From JANMDR01 sp031409495 (lineage in GTDB: Bacteria; Pseudomonadota; Gammaproteobacteria; Burkholderiales; Usitatibacteraceae): a stretch of 11,631 nt of DNA. The notes beneath the pieces are model-generated. The model was not told the DNA's origin. It did not search any database and worked only from the letters and a program-made list of their open reading frames with translations. The translations under genes and the position numbers were made by a program. The DNA lies in contig JANNXI010000192.1 of NCBI GenBank assembly GCA_031409495.1, forward strand, positions 1 through 11,631, written 5' to 3'. Of this stretch, positions 6,248 through 11,631 are shown one piece after another (position 1 is the stretch's first letter; each line of letters begins with the position of its first letter).

Positions 6248-6733
6248 CTAATCCCTAAAGTTATTAAATTCTAGCGGTACTTCGGTTATTGATTTTCTAC
6301 ACAGTGCGATCACTTCTTGTAAATCATCGCGCTTGGTGCCCGTGACCCGCACGGTTTCGCCTTGTATGCTGGCTTGTGCTTTAATTTTTGCGTCTTTGAT
6401 TAGCTTGACGATTTTTTTAGCGAGTTCGGTTTCAATGCCGTTTTTAACCGTAACAATTTGCTTAATTTTATCGCCACCAATTTTTTCTTTGCTTTTTTCG
6501 GTGAGTAAACGCACGTCTACGCCGCGCTTGGCTAATTTGTTATGCAGTACTTCGGTGACTTGCTTTAGTTTGAAATCGTCATCAGCAAACACACTCAACT
6601 CAAATTCTTTTTGCTCTACACGGGCGTCCGAACCCTTAAAGTCGAATCGGTTAGCTACTTCCTTGTTAACTTGTTCGAGCGCGTTTTTAAGCTCTACTTT
6701 ATTTACTTCGCAAACGATATCAAATGATGGCAT
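6248..6733 (-). CDS. yajQ: YajQ-family nucleotide-binding protein
   Basis: A 161-residue protein of two ferredoxin-like folds. MPSFDIVCEVNKVELKNALEQ, RFDFKGSDARVEQKE, FADDDFKLKQV, KIGGDKIKQIVTVKNGI, SIQGETVRVTGTKRDDLQ and the final FNNFRD are all diagnostic. YajQ homologues bind nucleotides, and a Xanthomonas homologue binds cyclic di-GMP and acts with a LysR-type regulator. Length is standard. The ATG is preceded by agggag at a good distance. It is the first gene of the close-packed minus-strand series yajQ, carbonic anhydrase, VanZ-like, ferredoxin, hydrolase. Directly upstream is a palindromic repeat (6768-6808) that separates it from the preceding secreted-protein gene. Confidence 0.96.
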   Translation of the reverse strand: MPSFDIVCEVNKVELKNALEQVNKEVANRFDFKGSDARVEQKEFELSVFADDDFKLKQVTEVLHNKLAKRGVDVRLLTEKSKEKIGGDKIKQIVTVKNGIETELAKKIVKLIKDAKIKAQASIQGETVRVTGTKRDDLQEVIALCRKSITEVPLEFNNFRD

Positions 6734-6767
6734 GGTGGTGCTCCCTAATTAATTTTTATCGTTATAG

Positions 6768-6808
6768 ATAGGCTGGAAACACCCTAAAATAGGGCGTCTT
6801 CAGCCTAT
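6768..6808 (-). repeat. Palindromic repeat, copy A (3' hairpin of the upstream minus-strand gene)
   Basis: The arms 6768-6785 and 6791-6808 pair at 15 of 18 positions around aaaat. The arm motifs CTGGAAACACCCT and AGGGCGTCTTCAG recur with one or two changes in the hairpin at 10712-10778, so these look like members of one intergenic family. It starts 10 bases after the stop of the secreted-protein gene. Two of the three imperfect positions become G-U pairs in minus-strand RNA, whereas only one does on the plus strand. It may act as a terminator or 3' stabiliser, although no strong U-run follows. Confidence 0.7.
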
Positions 6809-6817
6809 AGATTGACC

Positions 6818-7813
6818 TTACTTTGATATTGGCGCTGCTGGTGCTGCTGGTGCTGTTGGTGCGATGGGAGTTTTGGGTGCCGTAGCTGCAGCCACCGGCG
6901 TAATTTCACCAATCGATATATTCGGTACCGCTCGGCGATACGCCCGCGCGCTAGCGCTTTCCACGAAGGCGGTCAGATTGCCGAACAATTGCGCAAGCGG
7001 CATTTGGTCACCAACATCTAAAGCCGGTGATTTTGGATCGTAAATTTTTTGGAAATCAAAGCGTGATTCTTTAGCAATCACTTCCATCGTTTTTGCGTCA
7101 AACACCCATGTTTGGGTGTAAAAGTAAGGCGCTACGTATTGATACGATGTTTTGCCAGGCTTGCCGTCGGGTGTGATGGTATCTTCACCGCTATCGGGGC
7201 TTACGTTCGTGGAAGCGCCGTCGGCGCCGGTCTCGTCAAGCGAGCCTTGCCCTAATGGCTGAATATAAATACCGATACCCTGCAGTTTTGAGCCCATGCC
7301 TTTGCGTTCGGACAATACCCAAGCAGGGGTAACGGCAATAATCCGGTCCCAGTTTTTACGGTCTGGGTTTTTCTCAAGCGCTGACACGAGCTTGCTGATA
7401 ATTAAATCTTCACGATCGGACGCAATCACGTTTTTAACTTCGTCCGGATTTAATCGCAAGAAAATTCGGTTTGATTTAGGATCGCGCGCTTCAATTTCTT
7501 TATCTAATCCGCGCAAGACGGCCGCATTTAGGACGTTTCCATCGATTTTCAAGGTTTTTCGTGTGGTGTTGTCGATCATGTTGGAGCCAACACTTTGCTT
7601 CTGGCGCACCACATTTAATTGATCACCCACGGCAGAGACTAGCGCGTAGGTCATTACCTTGGCAACAGGTTCAGCGGTGTCAGTTATTGCAGTAGCTGGC
7701 GCTAAGGCAGCTGCAGGAACAGCCACATTTTGTGCGTGCGCAGACATGGCAAAGGACAAAACGACACTCGCGATTAGTTTGGGTTGTAACGTATTTCCAG
7801 CCACTTTTTTCAT
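6818..7813 (-). CDS. Secreted protein of unknown function, coupled to argF
   Basis: I do not recognise this 331-residue protein. It has a Sec signal peptide (basic MKK, hydrophobic core, cleavage likely after SAHA at residue 27) and a mature part with conserved-looking stretches such as LVSAVGDQLNVVRQKQSVGSN and YVAPYFYTQTWVFDAKTMEVI. The C-terminal tail (about 310-331) is low-complexity Ala/Pro/Thr, encoded by repeats related to ggtgctgct. A polar, acidic Gly/Ser/Asp segment (about 195-220) may be a linker. No cysteine or lipobox is seen, so it is probably periplasmic or secreted and soluble. Its ATG overlaps the argF stop as ATGA (7810-7813), so it should be translated with argF, which is odd for an exported protein. 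No enzymatic motif was found. Confidence 0.8.
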   Translation of the reverse strand: MKKVAGNTLQPKLIASVVLSFAMSAHAQNVAVPAAALAPATAITDTAEPVAKVMTYALVSAVGDQLNVVRQKQSVGSNMIDNTTRKTLKIDGNVLNAAVLRGLDKEIEARDPKSNRIFLRLNPDEVKNVIASDREDLIISKLVSALEKNPDRKNWDRIIAVTPAWVLSERKGMGSKLQGIGIYIQPLGQGSLDETGADGASTNVSPDSGEDTITPDGKPGKTSYQYVAPYFYTQTWVFDAKTMEVIAKESRFDFQKIYDPKSPALDVGDQMPLAQLFGNLTAFVESASARAYRRAVPNISIGEITPVAAATAPKTPIAPTAPAAPAAPISK

Positions 7814-8724
7814 GATTCAATTTTTCCTAAAAGTAAATATTCCATTAATGCTTTTTGTACATGTAGCCTGTTCTCGGCTTCGTCCCACACCACGCTTTGT
7901 GGGCCTTCCAGCACGGCTGCACTAACTTCCTCTCCGCGATGTGCCGGTAAACAATGCATAAAAAGTGCATCTGGCGCGGCATGCGCCATCATTTCGGTAT
8001 CCACGCAGTAATTGGCGAATACTTTTTTGCGTGCTTCTGTCTCCGCTTCAAATCCCATGCTCGTCCAAACGTCTGTGGTGACCAAGTGCGCCCCACGTAC
8101 CGCTTCGTTAGGTGTTTTAAATATCTTAAGGTTCCCAGTATTTAATTTTTCTAAGCGGTTTTTATCAAGTCCGTAGCCTTCGGGTGTCGCTACATGCAGC
8201 GTAGCACCCAACATGGCGGCGGCTTGTATCCATGTGTAACACATATTATTGGCGTCACCCACCCAGGCAATCGTGGCACCGTTAATCGATTTACGGTGCT
8301 CAACGAAGGTAAAAATATCAGCAAGCACCTGACACGGGTGGTATTCGTTGGTTAAACCGTTGATCACCGGCACGCGCGAATTCGCGGCGAAGCGCTCTAA
8401 AATTGACTGCTCAAAAGTACGAATCATGACGATATCCACCATGCGCGACACCACGCGCGCTACATCCTCAATCGGCTCGCCGCGCCCTAGCTGGCTATCG
8501 GAGGTGTTTAGCACAATAGATGAGCCACCGAGCTGGTAAATACCCGCCTCAAAGCTCACCCGCGTGCGTGTGGAGCTTTTTTCAAACACCATCGCCAACA
8601 TGCGATCGGTGAGTGGGTGATAAGGAATATAGCTCTTGAAGCGCTGCTTTAGAACGGCAGTGCGCGTAAATAAATGTTCAATTTCGTCGCGGGAAAAATC
8701 GGTAAATTGTAGAAAATGTTTCAT
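7810..8724 (-). CDS. argF: Ornithine carbamoyltransferase
   Basis: Transfers the carbamoyl group from carbamoyl phosphate to ornithine to form citrulline (arginine synthesis, cytoplasm, trimer). The 304-residue protein has the carbamoyl-phosphate motif SSTRTR (50-55), HPCQ (129-132), the nucleotide-like VGDANNM loop (155-161), the ornithine-side DVWTSMG (218-224) and the catalytic HCLP (257-260, then AHRGEEV). Length is normal. I chose ATG 8724 (MKHFLQFTDF) because the 49 extra codons of the longer frame to 8871 run into the divergent OsmC gene and do not resemble the family. The ribosome binding site is weak. It is divergent from the OsmC gene, with a 130-base intergenic region, and is followed by a secreted protein whose start overlaps the argF stop by 4 bases. 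Confidence 0.96.
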   Translation of the reverse strand: MKHFLQFTDFSRDEIEHLFTRTAVLKQRFKSYIPYHPLTDRMLAMVFEKSSTRTRVSFEAGIYQLGGSSIVLNTSDSQLGRGEPIEDVARVVSRMVDIVMIRTFEQSILERFAANSRVPVINGLTNEYHPCQVLADIFTFVEHRKSINGATIAWVGDANNMCYTWIQAAAMLGATLHVATPEGYGLDKNRLEKLNTGNLKIFKTPNEAVRGAHLVTTDVWTSMGFEAETEARKKVFANYCVDTEMMAHAAPDALFMHCLPAHRGEEVSAAVLEGPQSVVWDEAENRLHVQKALMEYLLLGKIES

Positions 8725-8787
8725 AGGCTTTAGATACTTTTTAAAGGAGTTCGCGCTAAGGCCGCTATTTTGACGCAAAATTACGAA

Positions 8788-8820
8788 GAGCGCCTGTGTT
8801 TCGTCGCATTCTCGGCGCTC
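8788..8820. promoter_or_regulatory. Inverted repeat in the argF/OsmC divergent intergenic region
   Basis: A perfect 7-bp inverted repeat, gagcgcc (8788-8794) and ggcgctc (8814-8820), with an overlapping acgaa/ttcgt pair (8783-8787 and 8800-8804), sits in the 130-base region between the divergent starts at 8724 and 8855. It is a candidate operator or leader hairpin for either gene. I could not fix a convincing -35/-10 pair on either strand, so the assignment is tentative. Confidence 0.3.
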
Positions 8821-8854
8821 AAATTCACTACGCACCCAAATTGAGGAGAGAGCT

Positions 8855-9325
8855 ATGTCGATGGACACCATTTTTGCTACGCAGTTAAGCTGGCCTGCCG
8901 ATGCGAACCAAGTAAAGCCGCCCGCGCTAGACTATTCGCGGAACAGCATCGTCAGTAGCGTAAATAAGCTCAGTATTCCAGCGTCGGCACCATCGGGTTT
9001 CGGTGGGGATGATGCAAAATATAACCCAGAAGAATTGATGCTGATGTCGCTATCGCAATGCCATATGCTCACATTTTTAGCCGTTGCTGCACGCGCTAAA
9101 ATTACTGTTTTGGCGTATGAAGACAGCGCTACTGGTAATCTCTACAAAGCACCCAATGGTAAAGCACAGCTTGAAAAAGTTCTGCTGCAGCCGCGGGTAA
9201 CAGTGCTGAAAGGCACGGATTTAGGGCTTCTTCAGCCATTGCATGAGAAGGCGCACGCTAATTGCTTCATGGCGAATTCAGTCAACTTTCCAGTACATTG
9301 CCAAGCTATTGGAATCGAGCAATGA
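8855..9325 (+). CDS. OsmC/Ohr-family peroxiredoxin
   Basis: A 156-residue thiol peroxidase-like protein that would reduce organic or fatty-acid hydroperoxides in the cytoplasm. Both conserved cysteines are present: Cys69 in LMSLSQCHMLTF and Cys137 in ANCFMANSVNFPV. The conserved Glu60 lies in the NPEELMLMSLSQCH motif. ATG 8855 follows a strong gaggagag ribosome binding site (about 8843-8850). It is divergent from argF. Its stop overlaps the start of the amidase gene (ATGA, 9322-9325), so both should be made from one transcript. OsmC proteins split into OsmC, Ohr and YhfA subgroups; I do not assign one firmly. Confidence 0.93.
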   Translation: MSMDTIFATQLSWPADANQVKPPALDYSRNSIVSSVNKLSIPASAPSGFGGDDAKYNPEELMLMSLSQCHMLTFLAVAARAKITVLAYEDSATGNLYKAPNGKAQLEKVLLQPRVTVLKGTDLGLLQPLHEKAHANCFMANSVNFPVHCQAIGIEQ

Positions 9326-10701
9326 CTGCGCTAAAACTTCCCAGCATCGCCACACTTGCCAGCAAACTTCAAGCGGGTTTAACCACTTCTGAAAAATTAA
9401 CTCAAGACTGTTTAGACCGCATTGCCGATCCAAACGGTGAGGGCGCGCGCACGTTTCTGTATAGCAATCCGCAGCAAGCGCTTGCTTGCGCTCGGGCGAG
9501 TGATGCGCAACGGCGCGTGGGTTTGGTGGCCTCGCCCTTGGCTGGTGTGCCGATTTCAGTCAAAGATCTGTTTGATGTACAAGGTGAAGTGACCAAAGCG
9601 GGGTCTATTATTTTAAAAGACGCGCCAAAGGCCACGGCAGACGCACCCGCCATCGCCCGTCTGCGTGCAGCGGGCGCCATCATCATTGGCCGCACCAATA
9701 TGACGGAATTTGCCTACGGCGGCCACGGTATTAATGCCCATTACGATACGCCGCGCTGCCCCTGGGATAGAGCGTCGCAGCGCATTCCGGGCGGTTCTAC
9801 ATCTGGCGGCGCCGTGAGCCTTACCGATGGCATGGCGCATGGCGCGATCGGCTCGGACACGGGCGGATCTACTCGTATTCCCGCCGCACTCTGCGGCACT
9901 GTTGGCTACAAACCTACGCAGCGCGCTGTGCCGCTTGAGGGTGCGTTTCCGCTGTCATTTTCGCGGGATTCGGTGGGGCCATTGGGTCGGTCAGTTGCAT
10001 GTTGCGCGCTGCTCCATCAAATTATGGCTGGCCTAGCTGTTGAAACGCGGCTGCCGCCGCTACCAAGTGTACTGAAGGGCCTAAATATCGGCGTTCCCAG
10101 CAATATCGCCCTAGATGAATTAGATATTGAAGTGGCAACAGCGTTTGACGCGAGCTTAATCGCGCTAAGCCGTGCGGGCGCCAATATCGTGCACTTTCAT
10201 TTTCATGCGCTCGAGCGCGAGCGTGCGGGGAGTGCAAAAGCCAATTTTTCAGCCGTTGAAGCTTATGCCCTACACCGCGAGCAGCTACAAAACACGCCAG
10301 AATTGTTTGATGAGATGGTGCGCATACGCTTAATGGTGGGCGCGACGATGTTGGCCGCAGATTATGTCGACTTGCTCAAACTGCGCCAATCGCTAATTGC
10401 CCAAGCAAATATCGAAACCAAAGCCTTTGCGGCGCTGGCATTGCCCACAGTGCCGATTGTTGCGCCCACATTTACGCAAATGCGTACAAGCCAAGCGGAA
10501 TTTTTTCGGGTAAACGCGTTGCTATTGCGCAATTGTGCACCGTTTAATGTGTTCAATCGTCCCGCCATTTCCATACCGTGCCACGCCGGTGCAGGTGTGT
10601 CAACCACGGCTCCCGTTGGCTTGATGTTGGTGGGCGAAACGGATGGTGATGCGCAGCTTTTTGCGTTGGCTCAAAGCGTAGAGGCGGCAATCAAGCTGTA
10701 A
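9322..10701 (+). CDS. Amidase-signature family hydrolase
   Basis: A 459-residue amidase that hydrolyses C-N amide bonds by the Ser-cisSer-Lys mechanism. The triad is visible: Lys81 in GVPISVKDLFDVQG, Ser159 in PGGSTSGGAV and Ser183 in GSDTGGSTRIPAALCGTVGYKP, with the 24-residue Ser-Ser spacing seen in FAAH. GRTNMTEFAYGG and RDSVGPLGRS are also conserved. It resembles stand-alone amidases more than GatA, and no gatB or gatC is nearby. I chose ATG 9322 because it overlaps the OsmC stop by 4 bases and the protein then begins as expected; the longer frame from 9262 lies inside the OsmC gene. The substrate is unknown; the pairing with OsmC suggests co-expression rather than a shared reaction. Confidence 0.93.
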   Translation: MTALKLPSIATLASKLQAGLTTSEKLTQDCLDRIADPNGEGARTFLYSNPQQALACARASDAQRRVGLVASPLAGVPISVKDLFDVQGEVTKAGSIILKDAPKATADAPAIARLRAAGAIIIGRTNMTEFAYGGHGINAHYDTPRCPWDRASQRIPGGSTSGGAVSLTDGMAHGAIGSDTGGSTRIPAALCGTVGYKPTQRAVPLEGAFPLSFSRDSVGPLGRSVACCALLHQIMAGLAVETRLPPLPSVLKGLNIGVPSNIALDELDIEVATAFDASLIALSRAGANIVHFHFHALERERAGSAKANFSAVEAYALHREQLQNTPELFDEMVRIRLMVGATMLAADYVDLLKLRQSLIAQANIETKAFAALALPTVPIVAPTFTQMRTSQAEFFRVNALLLRNCAPFNVFNRPAISIPCHAGAGVSTTAPVGLMLVGETDGDAQLFALAQSVEAAIKL

Positions 10702-10711
10702 TAATAGACGC

Positions 10712-10778
10712 CTGAAAACGCCCTCGACCCACATGTAGTCCTCCTGCGGGACTACATCTGGGTCGAGGGCATCTTCAG
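10712..10778 (-). repeat. Long palindromic repeat, copy B (hairpin between convergent genes)
   Basis: The arms 10712-10741 and 10749-10778 pair at 27 of 30 positions around a 7-base loop, a far longer stem than a typical terminator. The outer part (CTGAAAACGCCCT and AGGGCATCTTCAG) matches copy A at 6768-6808 with one to two changes per arm; the inner part is unique to this copy. It lies 11 bases after the amidase stop and 35 bases after the convergent Trp-rich gene's stop, so it may end both transcripts. Two of the three imperfect pairs become G-U wobbles in minus-strand RNA. Further short repeats (tcttcaagc) follow at 10784-10800. Confidence 0.8.
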
Positions 10779-10812
10779 ATATTTTCAAGCATCTTCAAGC
10801 GTTTAAATAAGA

Positions 10813-11040
10813 CTAAAACCCGCGACTTTTCTTCTTGTCAGCTTCGGCTGCGCGTGCTTCTGCTGCCATTTTGCGCTCGGCGCTTTTCTTGTCTATGCCC
10901 AACAGTGGACAAAGAACTTCCCACCAAATAAACAGCGCAACCAAGGGCATCAACACTACCCACCACTTCCATTCTGCGGGTGGGCCAATTTCTAACAGCT
11001 TACACAAAATAATAATGGCGGCAACAATAGCGAGTGGCAT
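10813..11040 (-). CDS. Small Trp-rich membrane protein (TIGR04438-like)
   Basis: A 75-residue protein with a hydrophobic N-terminus (about 1-17), a Trp-rich segment AEWKWWVVLMPLVALFIWWEVL (Trp24, 26, 27, 39, 40) forming a second membrane helix, and a charged Ala/Lys/Glu-rich tail (DKKSAERKMAAEARAAEADKKKSRGF) likely to be cytoplasmic. This layout and the tryptophan pattern match the small Trp-rich protein family of Betaproteobacteria (TIGR04438); its function is unknown. An aggag ribosome binding site precedes the ATG. It stands alone, convergent with the amidase and divergent from the cytochrome gene. Confidence 0.85.
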   Translation of the reverse strand: MPLAIVAAIIILCKLLEIGPPAEWKWWVVLMPLVALFIWWEVLCPLLGIDKKSAERKMAAEARAAEADKKKSRGF

Positions 11041-11231
11041 GGTGCGCTCCTAAAGGTGGGGTGGAAATAACTAAAGATAGATTATGCGCGATTTTTAGCG
11101 CAATGGTGCAGAGTTTAAAGTGGCGTCAACCGTGCGCGATAGCGCCGCGTTAGGCTAAAATTGAGTTTGGCAACATCAACTCATCGCTATCTTGCGAGGT
11201 TTTTTATATATCAATTAGGAGTGTCAATAGT

Positions 11232-11621
11232 ATGAACCATCTTTCTGTAGCTTGCATCAGTGTAGCGCTCGCGTGCGGTGCCGTCGGATCAGTACACGCA
11301 AGCGAAAAATTAGCGGCTGATAAGGGTTGTTTAGCCTGCCATCAGGTCAATAAAAAGCTCGTAGGCCCCTCCTATGAAGTTGTTGCTACTACTTATGCCG
11401 ATAAAAATAGCGAGCAATATAAAAAATTTGTTGCGCTGAATGATAAAAAACTTACCATTCAAGATTACGTGGCCCGCAATATTAAAAACGGCGGCGCCAA
11501 TAAATGGGGCCCAATTCCTATGCCCGCGCAAGCGGTATCAGAAGACGAATCCAAAGCGCTCGCCAAGTGGGTTCTAGCACTTGCGCCAAAGGCTGACGCC
11601 AAACCTGCCGCTAAAAAATAG
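11232..11621 (+). CDS. Periplasmic class I c-type cytochrome
   Basis: A 129-residue exported electron carrier. A signal peptide ends near VHA (residue 23). Haem attaches at Cys33-Leu-Ala-Cys36-His37, and Met97 in GPIPMPAQ is the likely sixth ligand, as in the c551/c552 group. HQVNKKLVGPSYEVVA and IKNGGANKWGPIPMP are typical of proteobacterial c552-like proteins. Between these, residues about 60-78 (SEQYKKFVALNDKKLTIQD) make the haem-to-Met distance about 14 residues longer than in Pseudomonas c551. The tail is Ala/Lys-rich and positively charged, perhaps for docking. aggag (11217-11221) precedes the ATG. The stop is 10 bases from the window end. The partner oxidase or dehydrogenase is not in view. 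Confidence 0.93.
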   Translation: MNHLSVACISVALACGAVGSVHASEKLAADKGCLACHQVNKKLVGPSYEVVATTYADKNSEQYKKFVALNDKKLTIQDYVARNIKNGGANKWGPIPMPAQAVSEDESKALAKWVLALAPKADAKPAAKK

Positions 11622-11631
11622 TATTTGTGCA

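Noticed and set aside
6333..6752. 139-residue plus-strand frame opposite yajQ
   Set aside because: It is the antisense shadow of a strongly conserved gene, with no ribosome binding site or family resemblance.
8725..8871. N-terminal extension of argF to 8871
   Set aside because: It would overlap the divergent OsmC start, does not look like the family, and ATG 8724 gives the normal length of 304 residues.
9262..9321. Amidase start at 9262
   Set aside because: It lies inside the OsmC gene; ATG 9322 overlaps the OsmC stop in the usual ATGA manner.

Overview
This window looks like ordinary chromosome from a betaproteobacterium, most likely Burkholderiales. The best clues are a YajQ ending in FNNFRD, a small Trp-rich membrane protein of the TIGR04438 type, and the mixture of an OsmC protein, a gamma carbonic anhydrase and a Crp/Fnr regulator. 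Base composition is intermediate and even, with no sign of a large horizontally acquired island. No rRNA, tRNA, CRISPR array or phage gene was seen.

Layout. Positions 2-415 (+) hold the C-terminal end of a CocE/NonD-type hydrolase that starts outside the window. After a palindrome and an extended -10 promoter comes icd (595-1809, +), a dimeric eukaryote-type NADP isocitrate dehydrogenase. Next is a secreted redoxin (AhpC/TSA-like) gene at 1922-2615 (+) that is broken in the middle. A strong bidirectional terminator (2632-2670) and a 35-bp tandem repeat separate it from a convergent Crp/Fnr-family gene (3418-2756, -).

From 8724 down to 3522 the minus strand carries two compact blocks. The first is argF (ornithine carbamoyltransferase), whose stop codon overlaps the start of a secreted protein of unknown function. 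The second runs yajQ, gamma carbonic anhydrase, VanZ-like membrane protein, [2Fe-2S] ferredoxin, alpha/beta hydrolase, with gaps of only a few to about 40 bases, so it is probably one operon. Divergent from argF on the plus strand is an OsmC-type peroxide reductase, overlapped by 4 bases by an amidase-signature gene. The window ends with the small Trp-rich membrane protein (-) and a periplasmic class I cytochrome c (+).

The main discovery is in the broken redoxin gene. A non-coding element of about 89 bp (2285-2373) with 20-bp terminal inverted repeats (17/20 matching) is flanked by a duplicated TA. Removing the element plus one TA (91 bp) restores a single 200-residue reading frame that fits the family at the junction. 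This is the signature of a MITE-like element of the Tc1/mariner-IS630 type, comparable in layout to Neisseria Correia elements. A second, unrelated palindromic repeat family has two members, at 6768-6808 and 10712-10778. They share 13-bp arm motifs, and both lie just downstream of a minus-strand gene, where G-U wobble keeps the stem best paired.

Most of the remaining content is housekeeping: the TCA cycle, arginine synthesis, peroxide defence, and redox and carbon dioxide handling. I see no sign of a defence system or biosynthetic cluster.
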